A DNA stretch of 64,000 bases, taken from the NCBI RefSeq assembly GCF_900109915.1, contig NZ_FOBU01000001.1:1842707-1906706 (forward strand), in the 5' to 3' direction. A model generated the notes under the pieces. The model made no database searches, had not been told where the DNA came from, and saw nothing but the letters and a program-made list of their open reading frames with translations. The stretch comes from Luteibacter sp. UNCMF331Sha3.1 (GTDB taxonomy: Bacteria; Pseudomonadota; Gammaproteobacteria; Xanthomonadales; Rhodanobacteraceae). Below, in pieces: positions 53,191 through 63,684 of the stretch; within the stretch, counting starts at the first letter, position 1; every line of letters starts with the position of its first letter. The translations under genes were made by a program, and so were the position numbers.

Positions 53191-55533
53191 ATGGCAAGGA
53201 ACGAGGGAGGCACGGGGCGCATGCCCCGAGTGGATCTGCGGCGATTGCTGCCCCTGGCGGGCGCGACGTTGCTACTGGTGGCCGGCGCTTTCTGCGCGTG
53301 GCAGACCTGGCTGATCGCGGACGAGGGTAGCGCCGCCGAGCGCACCCATGCCGCGCAGCGGGAAACGGTCAAGGAACTGAGCGCCCTGATCGCGGCCAAG
53401 CGCGAGGCGCTGCATCGCGTGCTCGCGGCGGGCGATCTGAACAGCTCGGTCGACGATCATGCGGCGACGGCGGCGCGTTTGCGGACGACGTTGCAGGGCG
53501 TTCGCGTGGTCGAGGTCTACAGCGGCGGCCTCGACGAGGTGGTACGCGCCAACTACCGCGAGTTCGGCTACGCCAAGGCGGCGCAGCTGCTGGCGGCCCT
53601 CGGCGGCACCGGGCTGCCGCCCGCGTCCACGTCGCTGCAAGGCGGCGAACGCCGGCTGTCGGTCGTGGAGCCCGTGATGGGCGATGGCATGGTCCGGGCA
53701 TGGGTCTGGCTCGAGTACCCGTTCGACGACATCGCCGCGCGTTTCGCGGCGGCCTCGCCTGGCGGCGGCCGTCTCGAACTGCGCCAGGGCGACGGCGCGG
53801 ACAGCCTGCGCCTGCTCGACAACGGGTCGCGCTCGGCCGACCTCGAGGATGAAGGCCAGCGTGTGGAAGGCACCGCGCTCTTCGTGTTCGCGGCCATGCC
53901 GAAAGCCTTCATCGTGATACCCCACTCCGAAGCACTCGGCGCGATGCTGACGCTCATCGGCCTCGCCGGTGGAGTTCTCCTCCTGTGGAGCATGCGCCGC
54001 CGGCCGGCGACGCTGGAGCCGGCGAGGGAGCCGGAAGCGGACATGCTCGTGGCGGACGTGGTGCGCAAACCGCGTCTTCCACCCGTGCCCGCGGACGAAT
54101 CGTCCGCGTCGGCCGCGGCACCCGTCGTCGCACCGCCCCCGGCCGCCGCGCTCGATCCGGCGATCTTCCGGGCTTACGACATCCGTGGCGTGGCGGGCAA
54201 GACGCTCACGCGCGACGTGGCGCATCGCATCGGACAGGCGATCGGCGCACGCATGATCGAACGCGATCTCCGCGAAATCGTCGTGGGCCGCGACGGGCGA
54301 CTGTCGGGCCCCGAACTCGCGGGCGCGCTCATGGACGGCCTTCGGGCCGCCGGCATCGACGTGATCGACCTGGGCATGGTGCCGACGCCGGTGGCCTATT
54401 TCGCCGCGTACCACTTCGGCACCGGTTGCGCGGTATCGGTGACGGGCAGCCACAACCCCGCCGACCACAACGGGTTCAAGATCGTGATCGGCGGCGAGAC
54501 CCTGGCCGAGGACGCCATCGCGGACCTGCACCGTCGCATCGCCGAGGGCCGCCTGCCGGCCGACGGCCACGGTAGCTGGCGCGAGCAGGACGCGATCGAG
54601 GCCTACGTCTCGCGCATCGCGGGCGATGTGTCGGCGGAGCGCCGGCTCAAGGTCGTCGTGGACGCGGGCAACGGCGTCGCGGGCGCGGTGGCGCCGCGCG
54701 TGCTCGAGGACATCGGCTGCGAAGTGATCCCGCTGTATTGCGATGTGGACGGCCACTTCCCGAACCATCACCCCGATCCGTCGGACCCGCATAACCTCGC
54801 GGACCTGATCGCGGCGGTGCACACGATCGGCGCGGACCTGGGCGTCGCGTTCGACGGCGACGGCGATCGCCTCGGCGTGGTGACGCAGGCCGGCGAGATC
54901 ATCTGGCCGGACCGGCTGCTGATGCTGTTCGCGCAGGACGTGCTCACGCGCAACCCGGGCGCGACGATCCTCTACGACGTCAAATGCACGGGACACCTGC
55001 GGACCGTGATCCAGCAGGCCGCGGGCGTGCCGCTCATGTGGCGCACGGGGCACTCGCTGATGAAGGGCAAGATGCGCGAAACGGGCGCGGCGCTCGCCGG
55101 CGAGATGAGCGGCCACTTCTTCTTCGCGGACAACAACCGCTGGTATGGCTTCGACGACGGCATCTACGCCGCCGCGCGTCTTCTGGAAATCGTGGCGGGC
55201 GACCTCGAAGAACGCACCGTCACCGAGCTCTTCGACAGCCTGCCGAAGAGCGTGTCGACGCCCGAGCTACGCCTGCCCATGGAAGAGGGCGCGCAGTTCC
55301 GCTTCATGGACGCGTTCCGCGCATCGGCCACCTTCGACGACGCGCGCGTGGTCACCATCGATGGCGTTCGCGTCGACTGGCCCGACGGCTTCGGCCTCGT
55401 GCGGGCATCCAATACCTCGCCCGCGCTGATCTTCCGCTTCGATGCCGACTCCGCGAAATCGCTCGAGAGGATCAAGCAGGCGTTCCGCCAGCGCTTGCTG
55501 GCGGTGGACAAGGGGCTCGTGCTTCCGTTCTGA
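53191..55533 (+). CDS. phosphomannomutase/phosphoglucomutase with membrane-anchored N-terminal domain
   Basis: 780 residues. Residues 1-270 hold two membrane segments (about 14-33 and 250-268) flanking a periplasmic domain. After a Pro/Ala linker the alpha-D-phosphohexomutase domain (about 325-780) has the phosphoserine Ser420 (VTGSHNPADHNGFK), the metal loop DGDGDR (555-560), and EMSGHFFF. It interconverts hexose 1- and 6-phosphates for surface polysaccharides (AlgC/XanA role). The long form is known in Pseudomonas AlgC but is absent from Xanthomonas XanA. GGGG precedes the ATG at 53191. Last gene of coaBC-dut-algC. Confidence 0.93.
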   Translation: MARNEGGTGRMPRVDLRRLLPLAGATLLLVAGAFCAWQTWLIADEGSAAERTHAAQRETVKELSALIAAKREALHRVLAAGDLNSSVDDHAATAARLRTTLQGVRVVEVYSGGLDEVVRANYREFGYAKAAQLLAALGGTGLPPASTSLQGGERRLSVVEPVMGDGMVRAWVWLEYPFDDIAARFAAASPGGGRLELRQGDGADSLRLLDNGSRSADLEDEGQRVEGTALFVFAAMPKAFIVIPHSEALGAMLTLIGLAGGVLLLWSMRRRPATLEPAREPEADMLVADVVRKPRLPPVPADESSASAAAPVVAPPPAAALDPAIFRAYDIRGVAGKTLTRDVAHRIGQAIGARMIERDLREIVVGRDGRLSGPELAGALMDGLRAAGIDVIDLGMVPTPVAYFAAYHFGTGCAVSVTGSHNPADHNGFKIVIGGETLAEDAIADLHRRIAEGRLPADGHGSWREQDAIEAYVSRIAGDVSAERRLKVVVDAGNGVAGAVAPRVLEDIGCEVIPLYCDVDGHFPNHHPDPSDPHNLADLIAAVHTIGADLGVAFDGDGDRLGVVTQAGEIIWPDRLLMLFAQDVLTRNPGATILYDVKCTGHLRTVIQQAAGVPLMWRTGHSLMKGKMRETGAALAGEMSGHFFFADNNRWYGFDDGIYAAARLLEIVAGDLEERTVTELFDSLPKSVSTPELRLPMEEGAQFRFMDAFRASATFDDARVVTIDGVRVDWPDGFGLVRASNTSPALIFRFDADSAKSLERIKQAFRQRLLAVDKGLVLPF

Positions 55534-55551
55534 TCCTGCCCGGAGGCCGGG

Positions 55552-56202
55552 TCAGGGGCGACTGGCGGCGTCGGCCGCCTTCAGCTCGCGATAGTGGCGA
55601 AGCTGGCTGTCCGTGCTGGCGCGCGCGGCTTCCTTCGCGGCCATCTGGCGCTGCAGCGTCGCGCGAAGGTTGGACACCGTCGTGCGCTGCTCCGCGATAC
55701 GGTCGTTGAGTGTCTTCGGCACCGGCTGCTTCGCGCGCTCCAGATCGCCGGCGCGGGCGAGCAGATCGGCCAGTGCTTTTTCCTGACCCTGCAGGTTGAT
55801 CCGCGTGGTGCGCGCGGCCTGCTCGAAGTTGTCGAGCTCGGCGTTCTTGGCGGCGGAGAAGGCCGCTTCGTCCGGATAGGCGTTGAGCATCTGCGCGTCT
55901 TCGCGCTGGCGCTGCTGCTGGGCCTGCAGCGCCGCGGCCTGCTGGTCGGCCACCTTGCGCGCGGCCGCGCGCTCGTCGGCCGTGAGCTGACGCTCGACGT
56001 GCCGGACGACCATGCCCTGGGCGTTGACGACGTCGTAGCCGGCCTTCATGGCTTCCGGCGACAGGCTGTCGCTGAAGTACGAGTGCCCGGACGCGTCCCT
56101 CCAGCGGTACCGGAAGGCATTGTTATTGGTCGTGTTCTGGGCGAGCGCGACCGTGCCGATGCACAAGGCCGCCCCCGCCAGGATGTAACGCGCTGCTCGC
56201 AT
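55552..56202 (-). CDS. exported DUF4124-domain protein
   Basis: 216 residues. The signal peptide ends ALAQN (about 22). The mature N-terminus is a DUF4124 domain (FRYRWRDASGHSYFSDSLSP, then EAMKAGYDVVNAQGMVVR), followed by a helical coiled coil rich in Ala, Gln and Arg. The family is widespread in Xanthomonadales and of unknown function. ATG at 56202. It is convergent with the mutase and close to pyrE on the same strand. Confidence 0.85.
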   Translation of the reverse strand: MRAARYILAGAALCIGTVALAQNTTNNNAFRYRWRDASGHSYFSDSLSPEAMKAGYDVVNAQGMVVRHVERQLTADERAAARKVADQQAAALQAQQQRQREDAQMLNAYPDEAAFSAAKNAELDNFEQAARTTRINLQGQEKALADLLARAGDLERAKQPVPKTLNDRIAEQRTTVSNLRATLQRQMAAKEAARASTDSQLRHYRELKAADAASRP

Positions 56203-56298
56203 GGATAACCCCCTATCGTGTCCGGAGTATAGCCAGCGCGGATGGGACTGTTGCGCGCGACCGGCAAGGCGCGCCGATCGCGTGACGCAGTCGCCGTT

Positions 56299-56946
56299 TC
56301 AGCCCTTCACGCCGTACTGCTCGCGATAGGCGACGAGGCGGCCATGCTCGGCGGCGAGCTCCGGGCGCTCGCCCGCATAGGCGAGCACGTCGGCCAGGCT
56401 GGCGATGGCGATCACCGGAATGCCGAACTGCGCCGCGACTTCCTGCGCCGCCGACAGCTCGCCCTGGCCGCGTTCCTGCCGGTCGAGCGCGATCAGCACG
56501 CCGGCCGGTTCGGCGCCCTGGGCGCGGATGAGCTCGAGCGACTCGCGCACCGCCGTGCCGGCGGTCATCACGTCGTCGACGATCAGCACGCGGCCGCGCA
56601 GCGGAGCACCGACCAGCATGCCGCCTTCGCCGTGATCCTTGGCTTCCTTGCGGTTGTAGGCCCAGGGCACGTCACGGTCCTGCGTATCGGCCAGCGCGAT
56701 CGCCGTGGCGGCCGCGAGGGCGATGCCCTTGTAGGCCGGGCCGAACAGCATGTCGAAGGGGACGCCGGAACGCACGGCCGCTTCGGCATAGGAGCGGCCA
56801 AGGCGGGCGAGGGCCGCGCCCGAGTCGATCCGGCCCATGTTGAAGAAATACGGGCTGCTGCGGCCGGACTTCAGCGTGAACTCGCCGAAGCGGAGGACGT
56901 CGCGGGCGAGCGTGAGTTCGATGAATTCGCGTTGGTAGTCGTGCAC
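56299..56946 (-). CDS. pyrE: orotate phosphoribosyltransferase
   Basis: 215 residues, pyrimidine biosynthesis. From GTG at 56946 the protein begins [15 protein letters not shown], aligned with E. coli [33 protein letters not shown], the [15 protein letters not shown] flexible loop and the PRPP motif [16 protein letters not shown] are all present. An ATG at 57003 would add 19 residues that no homologue has, so I reject it. It is divergent from xthA. Confidence 0.94.
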   Translation of the reverse strand: MHDYQREFIELTLARDVLRFGEFTLKSGRSSPYFFNMGRIDSGAALARLGRSYAEAAVRSGVPFDMLFGPAYKGIALAAATAIALADTQDRDVPWAYNRKEAKDHGEGGMLVGAPLRGRVLIVDDVMTAGTAVRESLELIRAQGAEPAGVLIALDRQERGQGELSAAQEVAAQFGIPVIAIASLADVLAYAGERPELAAEHGRLVAYREQYGVKG

Positions 56947-57090
56947 GGGCGCTGTCTCGGGAAAGGCGAATGGGGAACGCGGCGGGAGCCGCCAGCGGCC
57001 CATGGTACAGCCGTGCGCGTCGCCGGTCAGAGCCCGGGACGCGGGCGGGGTTATCATGGCCAGATTGTCGAACGCCTCATCAAAGGTCCC

Positions 57091-57861
57091 ATGCGCATCA
57101 TTTCGCTGAACGCCAACGGCATTCGTTCCGCCGCCACCAAGGGTGTGTTCGAGTGGCTTCGCAAGCAGGACGCCGACGTCGTCTGCCTGCAGGAAACCAA
57201 GGCGCAGGAGGCGCAGCTGACCGACCCGATGTTCCGTCCAGACGGTCATCACTGCTTCTATCACGATGCCCGGAGCAAGAAGGGCTACAGCGGCGTGGCG
57301 ATCTACTCGAAGCGAGAACCGGACGAGGTGCGCGTGTCGCTCGGACGCGAGGACTTCGACTGCGAAGGCCGCTACATCGAGGCGCGCTACGGCAACCTCA
57401 GCGTCGTGTCGTTCTACATCCCTTCCGGTTCGTCGGGCGACGAGCGGCAGCAGTACAAGTTCCGCGTGATGGAATGGCTGACGCCGATCTTCCGCGAGTG
57501 GGCCGCCAGCGGGCGCGACTACGTGCTCTGCGGCGACTGGAACATCGTGCATACCAGGAACGACATCAAGAACTGGACGTCGAACCAGAAGAACTCGGGT
57601 TGTCTGCCCGAAGAACGCGCGTGGCTCGACCTTCTCTTCAAGGAGATCGGCTGGGTCGACAGTTTCCGTGCCCTCAGGCCCGACGCCGTCGAATACACGT
57701 GGTGGTCCAACCGCGGACAGGCGCGCGCGAACAACGTGGGTTGGCGCATCGACTACCAGATCGTGACCCCGGGCCTGCGCGATCGCCTGCGCGACTGCTC
57801 GATCTATCGCGACGAGCGGTTCTCCGACCATGCGCCGTTCACGGTCGACTATGCCGACTGA
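57091..57861 (+). CDS. xthA: exodeoxyribonuclease III
   Basis: 256 residues of the AP endonuclease/EEP family. Motifs: [10 protein letters not shown] with the metal Asn, [26 protein letters not shown] (Asp/Asn pair) and the C-terminal SDHAPF with the catalytic His. It repairs abasic sites and 3' blocked ends. Its last codons overlap the ampG start (ATG at 57851), so the two are translationally coupled. Confidence 0.94.
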   Translation: MRIISLNANGIRSAATKGVFEWLRKQDADVVCLQETKAQEAQLTDPMFRPDGHHCFYHDARSKKGYSGVAIYSKREPDEVRVSLGREDFDCEGRYIEARYGNLSVVSFYIPSGSSGDERQQYKFRVMEWLTPIFREWAASGRDYVLCGDWNIVHTRNDIKNWTSNQKNSGCLPEERAWLDLLFKEIGWVDSFRALRPDAVEYTWWSNRGQARANNVGWRIDYQIVTPGLRDRLRDCSIYRDERFSDHAPFTVDYAD

Positions 57862-59158
57862 TCCGGTCGCGGCGCCCCGCAAGCCATCGGTCTGGCGGGC
57901 ATTCACGCAGCCGTCCGCATGGACGATGGCGTTTCTCGGGTTCTCCTCGGGCCTGCCGTTCCTGCTGGTGGCCGGCACGCTCGCGTACTGGCTGAAAGAG
58001 AACGGCATCGTGCTCAAGGAGATCACGATGATCGCCAGCGCCGGCATGACCTACGCGTTCAAGTTCGTCTGGGCGCCGCTGCTCGATCACTGGCAGCTGC
58101 CGTTGTTCCGTCGGCTGGGGCTGCGTCGCGGCTGGCTGCTCTTCTCGCAGCTGTGCGTCACGGTGGGCCTCGTGGCGATGGCGGCGCTGTCGCCGGCGAA
58201 CCTGCCGCTCTTCGTGACGGCGACGCTCTTCGTCGCGTTCTTCGGCGCCACGCAGGACATCGCGGTGGACGCCTACCGAATCGAGATCGCGCCGGTGGAA
58301 GCGCAGGGCGCGTTGGTCGCCACGTATGCGCTGGGTTACCGCGTCGCCCTGATCGTCGCCGGCGCCGTGGCGCTGATCATGGCCGATCACGTCGCATGGC
58401 CAGTGGTGTACCTCGCGATGGCCGCCACGATGGCGATCCCCATCGTCACCACGATGATGGCGCGGGAGCCGGACGTCGTGCGGCTGAAACCGCAGGGCTG
58501 GGCGGACGCGATGCGCGAGAGCATCGTCGAACCGTTCACCGACTTCTTCCGCCGGTACGGCTGGGCGCTGGCCCTGACGACCCTCGCTTTCATCCTCCTG
58601 TTCAAGCTTCCGGAGCAGGCCACCATTGGCGGCGTCATGAGCCCGTTCTACCGCGACATGGGGTTCGAGAAAACGCAGATCGCCGCGGTGACCAAGGTTT
58701 GGGGGATCTGGGTCGGCATCGCGGGTGCGTTCGTCGGCGGTGCGCTGGTGGCGCGATGGGGCGCGTGGAAACCGCTGGGCGCCGCGATCGTGGTGGCGGG
58801 CGCGAGCAATCTTCTGTACCTGTTCCTGATCCGGCATCCGGGCGACATCGTCGTGCTGACGCTGGTGATCTCGGGCGAGAACTTCACCCTCGGCATGCTC
58901 GGCCCGCCGACGGTAGCGTTCCTTTCGTCGCTGGTGAACAAGCAGCACACGGCGACGCAGTACGCGTTGCTCAGTTCGCTGGTGAACCTGCCGGGCAAGG
59001 TGCTGGGGTTCTTCGCCGGCGGCATCGCGGCGGCGGCGGGCTACGGCGCGTTCTTCGTCATCACGGTGGTGGCCCTGATACCGGCGATGGCGCTGTATGC
59101 CTGCCTCTGGACCCGCCACGTCGGGGCCGGCCGGCACGCGGTCGCCCCCGGGGAATAG
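57851..59158 (+). CDS. ampG: AmpG-type muropeptide permease
   Basis: 435 residues, about 12 membrane segments, MFS fold. The opening [28 protein letters not shown] and [15 protein letters not shown] are the AmpG signature. It imports anhydro-muropeptides from the periplasm for cell-wall recycling and often affects beta-lactamase induction. It overlaps xthA by 11 bases. anmK, which acts downstream in the same pathway, follows 0.4 kb further on the opposite strand. Confidence 0.92.
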   Translation: MPTDPVAAPRKPSVWRAFTQPSAWTMAFLGFSSGLPFLLVAGTLAYWLKENGIVLKEITMIASAGMTYAFKFVWAPLLDHWQLPLFRRLGLRRGWLLFSQLCVTVGLVAMAALSPANLPLFVTATLFVAFFGATQDIAVDAYRIEIAPVEAQGALVATYALGYRVALIVAGAVALIMADHVAWPVVYLAMAATMAIPIVTTMMAREPDVVRLKPQGWADAMRESIVEPFTDFFRRYGWALALTTLAFILLFKLPEQATIGGVMSPFYRDMGFEKTQIAAVTKVWGIWVGIAGAFVGGALVARWGAWKPLGAAIVVAGASNLLYLFLIRHPGDIVVLTLVISGENFTLGMLGPPTVAFLSSLVNKQHTATQYALLSSLVNLPGKVLGFFAGGIAAAAGYGAFFVITVVALIPAMALYACLWTRHVGAGRHAVAPGE

Positions 59159-59240
59159 AGCGCTTGGGCTACGTGCGTCGCGATTTCGATTATGTGTACT
59201 ATCGGCCCCACAGGGGGCATGCGCGAGGAGGGTCACGCAC

Positions 59241-59549
59241 GTGCCAGATATCGTGGTGAGACATATCGACGAGCAGATGGCCGAGCGGATCAAGACGCTC
59301 GCCCGTGAACGCCGCTGGTCGATCAATGAAGTCATTCTGCACGCGTTGCGCTACGGGCTCGGTCTGAGTCCGGGTGACGTGTTCAACGAGCTGTTGCTCG
59401 AGCCCGGCGACATCGCGCACCTGACGGGCGCGTGGGACGCCGAGGAGCAGGCCGCCTTCCAGGAAGCGCTCGCCGCACTGGCGCAGGCGTCGCCGTCGTC
59501 GCTGGCGGACGCCGGCACGCGCCCGGTGAAAGCGGCCGAGCCGTTCTAG
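59241..59549 (+). CDS. ribbon-helix-helix (Arc-like) DNA-binding protein
   Basis: 102 residues from GTG at 59241, with GGAGG upstream. VPDIVVRHIDEQMAERIKTL, then ARERRWSINEVILHALRYGL, is the RHH fold: one strand followed by two helices. The C-terminal part is Ala-rich and acidic and probably mediates contacts. No toxin gene is adjacent. The same N-terminal pattern occurs across Xanthomonadales beside anmK. Its stop overlaps the anmK stop by 4 bases, convergent. Confidence 0.82.
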   Translation: MPDIVVRHIDEQMAERIKTLARERRWSINEVILHALRYGLGLSPGDVFNELLLEPGDIAHLTGAWDAEEQAAFQEALAALAQASPSSLADAGTRPVKAAEPF

Positions 59550-60661
59550 GGAGCGGCGTACACCGCGCCGAGCAACCGAAGCCCCTTCGCCCCCGTGACG
59601 GCAGGCAGATTGCCCGGCTCGCCGCGGATGCGGCGATACGCGAGCCACGCGAACGCCATCGCTTCCATCTGGTCGGGGTCGATGCCGACATCGGCGGCGG
59701 AGAGCAGCGGTCGACCTTCGAGCCGTGCCGCGATGGCCCGCATCAGGGCGCCGTTGTGCACACCGCCGCCGCAGGCGACGACGTCGGTCGCGTCGGGCGC
59801 ATGCCGCTCGATGGCGTCGGTGATCGACACGGCGCTCAAGGCCAGGAGCGTTGCCTGCACGTCTTCCGGAGCGAGCTCGGCAACGCGTGGGTGGCCGTCC
59901 AGCCATGCGAGATGGAAGTGCTCGCGGCCTGTGCTCTTCGGTGGGTCGAGCACGAAATAGGCGTCGTCGAGCAGCTCGGAAAGCAGGGCGGCATCGACGC
60001 TGCCGGACGCCGCGAAGCGCCCGTCGCGATCGAAGGCTTCGCCGCGATGACGCTGGCACCAGGCGTCCATCAGTCCATTGGCCGGCCCCGTATCGAAGCC
60101 GCTCACGTCGCCCGAATGGGTCAGCCGCGTGACGTTGGCGATGCCGCCGAGGTTGAGCACCACGCGCGAACCCTGCGTGGGCCGCAGCACCGTCGCATGG
60201 AACGCGGGAACCAGCGGCGCGCCCTGGCCGCCGGCGGCGACGTCCGCGCGGCGGAAGTCGGCGACGGTATCGATGCCGGTGCGTTCGGCGATGACCGATG
60301 CATCCCCGATCTGCAAGGTGAAGGGGTGGGTGCCGGTGGGACGATGACGGATCGTCTGGCCATGCGAGCCGATGGCGACGACGGCGGAGGCGTCGACCTT
60401 CGCCGCCGCGAGCACGGCGCGTGCCGCCTCGGCGAACGCCATGCCGACGGCGACGTCGAGCCTGCCGTACGCGTCGAGATCGAGACGGAGTTCGTCCTGC
60501 GCCACCGCGAGGATCCGCTCGCGCAAGGCGCCATCCCAGGGATGCGTGAGGCCGGCGACGAGCGTGGGACGACCGTCCGCGAAGCGGACGAGCGCGGCGT
60601 CGATGCCATCCGCGCTGGTACCGGAAATGAGGCCCAGATACAGGCCGTCCGTGGATGACAC
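59546..60661 (-). CDS. anmK: anhydro-N-acetylmuramic acid kinase
   Basis: 371 residues, hydrolyses and phosphorylates 1,6-anhydro-MurNAc to MurNAc-6-P in cell-wall recycling. The ASKHA fold shows GLISGTSADGIDAALV at the start, GSHGQTIRH, LNLGGIANVT and CGGGVHNGALM. GTG start at 60661, 3 bases after the M23 peptidase stop, so both form one operon in which a wall hydrolase and a recycling enzyme are linked. Confidence 0.94.
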   Translation of the reverse strand: MSSTDGLYLGLISGTSADGIDAALVRFADGRPTLVAGLTHPWDGALRERILAVAQDELRLDLDAYGRLDVAVGMAFAEAARAVLAAAKVDASAVVAIGSHGQTIRHRPTGTHPFTLQIGDASVIAERTGIDTVADFRRADVAAGGQGAPLVPAFHATVLRPTQGSRVVLNLGGIANVTRLTHSGDVSGFDTGPANGLMDAWCQRHRGEAFDRDGRFAASGSVDAALLSELLDDAYFVLDPPKSTGREHFHLAWLDGHPRVAELAPEDVQATLLALSAVSITDAIERHAPDATDVVACGGGVHNGALMRAIAARLEGRPLLSAADVGIDPDQMEAMAFAWLAYRRIRGEPGNLPAVTGAKGLRLLGAVYAAP

Positions 60662-60664
60662 GGA

Positions 60665-62167
60665 TCAGCCGCCGTGGTTCTTCGCGGTGTCGTTGCGCGC
60701 GAGCTTCGTGGTGCTGCCGTCCACCTGGTTGAGGCGTGCGAGCTGCGGTCCGACCACTTCCTTCTTGAACTTCGCGAGCTGGCCGGCCGGCAACGGCTCC
60801 GGCTTCGGCAGCGTGACCGTCTGCGGATCGCGCTGCGCATTGTTGACGCGGAATTCGTAATGCAGGTGCGGACCGGTGGCGAGGCCGGTCATGCCGACGT
60901 AGCCGATGGTGCTGCCCTGGCTGACGCGCTGGCCGACGCGAAGGTTGGCGAAGCGCGACATGTGGCCGTAAGCGGTGCTGATCGACGCGTTGTGCTGGAT
61001 GACCACGAAGTTGCCGTAGCCGTTCATCCAGCCACGGAACTTGACGACGCCGTCGCCGGCGGCGTGGATCGGCGTGCCCGACGGCGCGGCATAGTCGACG
61101 CCCTTGTGCGCGCGCATCTTGCCGAGGATGGGATGCATGCGACCGGCGCTGAACTGAGAGGAGATGCGCGTGAAGTCGACCGGGATACGCAGGAACGAAC
61201 CCTGCAACGGACGGCCTTCCTCGCTGAAGTAGCCGACCTTGCCGTCGCTGTTCTTGTAGCGGTACGCGGTGTAACGCTTGCCCTGGTTGATGAACTCGGC
61301 GGCGACGATGTCGCCCTCGCGCATGAACGCGCCGTCGCTGTACATGTCGTCGTACACGACGGTGAAGTTGTCGCCGACGCGGAGATCCTGCACGAAGTCG
61401 ATGTCGAACTTGAACACTTCGGCGAGCTTCAGCACCATCGCGTTGCTCATGCCGGCCTTCGAGGCGGCGCCGAAGAGCGAACTGTCGATGAGGCCGTGGG
61501 CGACGTGTTCGCGACGCTGCACGTCGCGCTTCTGCGTGGTGAGCTGCGGTTTGCCGTCGGCGAAGCGCAGCGTGGCGACGCTGGCTTCGTCCGGATCGAA
61601 GCGCACACCCTGCAGCACGTGGTCGGCGCCCACCAGGAACTGGAACTCCTGGCCCGGCTTGATCTGATGGAACACCTTCGTGCCGCCCGCGGCGTCGATG
61701 ACGTGCTGCAGGTCGGTCATCGACAGGCCCTGCGCGATGAAGATGTCCGCGAGCGTCTGGCCCGGCTGCACCTGAACCGTCTGCCACGTCTCCACGGGAG
61801 CGAGCGGTTTCACGCTGGCGGGATCGAGACGCGGTACCGCCAGCGGCACGACGGCGAGCGGCACGTTCGCGAGCTGCGTGGAAGAGGGCGCGACGTCGGT
61901 GGGCACCCTGGGCAGCGCGGTGGCGACCGTCTCCTTCTTCATCGCGCCGGCCCACGCCGGGATCACGAGCGCGGAAAGGATCACGAGAAGAAAGGCGGTG
62001 CCGGCGAGGATCCAGCGCTCGCGCGACCAGCTGAGCGGCTCGGCCGAGGCGTTGCGACTGAAGGACCAGTGGGCGCGCGAATCGTAGAAGTGCGAATGAC
62101 GGCGCTGCGCCTTGCGCCGGATGGCCTGCTTGCGAGCGCTGTGCGCTCCGCGGTTCACATCACTCAT
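60665..62167 (-). CDS. M23 family cell-wall endopeptidase
   Basis: 500 residues. One N-terminal membrane segment (about 48-70), an OapA/LysM-like domain (VQVQPGQTLADIFIAQGLSM, about 128-147), a linker and a C-terminal LytM domain with the zinc residues HPILGKMRAHKGVDYAAPSG (HxxxD) and HLHYEF. It should cleave peptide crosslinks of peptidoglycan in the periplasm (MepM-like). The ATG at 62167 follows AAGAAAG. First gene of the operon with anmK; divergent from tyrS. Confidence 0.93.
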   Translation of the reverse strand: MSDVNRGAHSARKQAIRRKAQRRHSHFYDSRAHWSFSRNASAEPLSWSRERWILAGTAFLLVILSALVIPAWAGAMKKETVATALPRVPTDVAPSSTQLANVPLAVVPLAVPRLDPASVKPLAPVETWQTVQVQPGQTLADIFIAQGLSMTDLQHVIDAAGGTKVFHQIKPGQEFQFLVGADHVLQGVRFDPDEASVATLRFADGKPQLTTQKRDVQRREHVAHGLIDSSLFGAASKAGMSNAMVLKLAEVFKFDIDFVQDLRVGDNFTVVYDDMYSDGAFMREGDIVAAEFINQGKRYTAYRYKNSDGKVGYFSEEGRPLQGSFLRIPVDFTRISSQFSAGRMHPILGKMRAHKGVDYAAPSGTPIHAAGDGVVKFRGWMNGYGNFVVIQHNASISTAYGHMSRFANLRVGQRVSQGSTIGYVGMTGLATGPHLHYEFRVNNAQRDPQTVTLPKPEPLPAGQLAKFKKEVVGPQLARLNQVDGSTTKLARNDTAKNHGG

Positions 62168-62291
62168 TGTCTTTCTTGTATCCGCTCGCCCCGGGTTGTC
62201 GCGTACCATAACGGCCCTGTGCAAACGACGTCAACGCCTTTGCCATCAAGGCTTTGCATCGCATCTTGCGGTTAACGCACAATTAACCCCC

Positions 62292-62323
62292 ACGGCCTTT
62301 TCACACACGAATGTGAAGGCCGT
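62292..62323. repeat. hairpin upstream of tyrS
   Basis: ACGGCCTTTTCACA and TGTGAAGGCCGT form a 12-bp stem with a TT bulge around a CACGAA loop. It lies 26 bases before the tyrS start, with TATATA after it. It could be a leader hairpin of tyrS or an operator between tyrS and the M23 gene. Gammaproteobacteria do not use T-boxes, so I do not call it one. Confidence 0.45.
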
Positions 62324-62348
62324 CGCCCACCCTATATAGAGAGCAAGC

Positions 62349-63554
62349 ATGAACGAGCTGGACCAGGCCCTGGCGCTCATCGCCCGCGGCGCCGACGAGA
62401 TTATCAAGAAGGAAGACCTCGAGGCGCGCCTCCGGACCGGGCGCCCGCTGCGCATCAAGGCGGGTTTCGACCCGACGGCGCCGGACCTGCATCTCGGCCA
62501 CACGGTGCTTCTCAACAAGATGCGCCAGTTCCAGGACCTCGGCCATCAGGTCATCTTCCTGATCGGCGACTTCACCGGCATGATCGGCGATCCGACCGGC
62601 AAGAACGTGACGCGCAAGCCGCTGACCCGCGAGGACGTGCTGGCGAACGCGGAAACCTACGCCGAGCAGGTCTACAAGGTGCTCGACCGCGAAAAGACCG
62701 AGCTGCGCTTCAATTCGGAGTGGTTCGGCAAGATGGGCGCCGCCGACATGATCCGCCTGGCGGCGCAGCACACCGTGGCCCGTATGCTCGAGCGCGACGA
62801 TTTCGCCAAGCGCTACAAGGCGGAGCAGCCCATCGCGATCCATGAATTCCTCTATCCGCTCGTGCAGGGCTACGACTCGGTGGCGCTCGAGGCGGACGTC
62901 GAGCTGGGCGGCACCGACCAGAAGTTCAACCTGCTGATGGGGCGCGCCCTTCAGGAGCACCACGGCCAGGCGCCGCAGATCGTCCTCACCATGCCGCTGC
63001 TCGAGGGCCTGGACGGCGTGGCGAAGATGTCGAAGTCGCTCGGCAACTACATAGGTATCAATGAACCGGCCATCGACATGGTCACCAAGACCATGAAGAT
63101 CGGCGACGAGCTCATGTGGCGCTGGTTCGAACTGCTGAGCTTCGAGGTGTCGTTGGAAGAGATCGCGCGCATGAAGGCGGATATCGCCTCCGGCGCGCTG
63201 AACCCCCGCGACGCGAAGCTGCGCCTCGCACGCGAGCTGACGACCCGGTTCCACGATGCCGCCGCCGCCGAGCAGGCGATCGCGGGCTGGCATGCGGTGG
63301 TTCGTGGCGAAGGCGACACCTCGTTGCTCCCTCTGACCGACATCGAGACGCCGGCGGACGGCTTCCGACTTGCCGCTCTTCTGACCGCTGCGGGCGTCAC
63401 GCCGAGCAATTCGGAGGCGAACCGGAAGCTCAAGGAGCGGGCAGTGCGTATCGATGGCGAGGTGGTGGACGACGCAGCGCGCGTCTTCACGGCCGGATTC
63501 GAGGGCGTGCTCCAGGTTGGCAAAAGAAACTTCGCCCGTATCCGCCTGATTTGA
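62349..63554 (+). CDS. tyrS: tyrosyl-tRNA synthetase
   Basis: 401 residues, class I synthetase. [20 protein letters not shown] holds the HIGH motif (H48-L-G-H51), GGTDQKFN binds tyrosine, and KMSKS is in [12 protein letters not shown]. The C-terminal S4 domain (about 335-401) shows [16 protein letters not shown]. It is the single-chain type with the [11 protein letters not shown] pattern common in Xanthomonadales. The rRNA operon begins after it. Confidence 0.95.
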   Translation: MNELDQALALIARGADEIIKKEDLEARLRTGRPLRIKAGFDPTAPDLHLGHTVLLNKMRQFQDLGHQVIFLIGDFTGMIGDPTGKNVTRKPLTREDVLANAETYAEQVYKVLDREKTELRFNSEWFGKMGAADMIRLAAQHTVARMLERDDFAKRYKAEQPIAIHEFLYPLVQGYDSVALEADVELGGTDQKFNLLMGRALQEHHGQAPQIVLTMPLLEGLDGVAKMSKSLGNYIGINEPAIDMVTKTMKIGDELMWRWFELLSFEVSLEEIARMKADIASGALNPRDAKLRLARELTTRFHDAAAAEQAIAGWHAVVRGEGDTSLLPLTDIETPADGFRLAALLTAAGVTPSNSEANRKLKERAVRIDGEVVDDAARVFTAGFEGVLQVGKRNFARIRLI

Positions 63555-63564
63555 CGGAACTTTC

Positions 63565-63613
63565 AAAAAAAGTTCACAAAAGGGGTTGCAGCGTTCCTAG
63601 GAATCGCTATTAT
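63565..63613 (+). promoter_or_regulatory. rRNA operon promoter P1
   Basis: An A-tract (63565-63571) acts as an UP-like element. Then TTGCAG (63586-63591), a 16-base spacer and TATTAT (63608-63613), followed by a GC-rich discriminator. It lies 30-60 bases after the tyrS stop. Confidence 0.75.
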
Positions 63614-63684
63614 TCGCCTCCCCGCAGCGGCCCACGTCGAAAGACGAACGCTACGGCAGCTGTATCGCCTCGTCGGCGACCTCG

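Noticed and set aside
62292..62340. T-box riboswitch before tyrS
   Set aside because: T-boxes are a feature of Gram-positive bacteria; neither the specifier loop nor the TGGNACC element is present.
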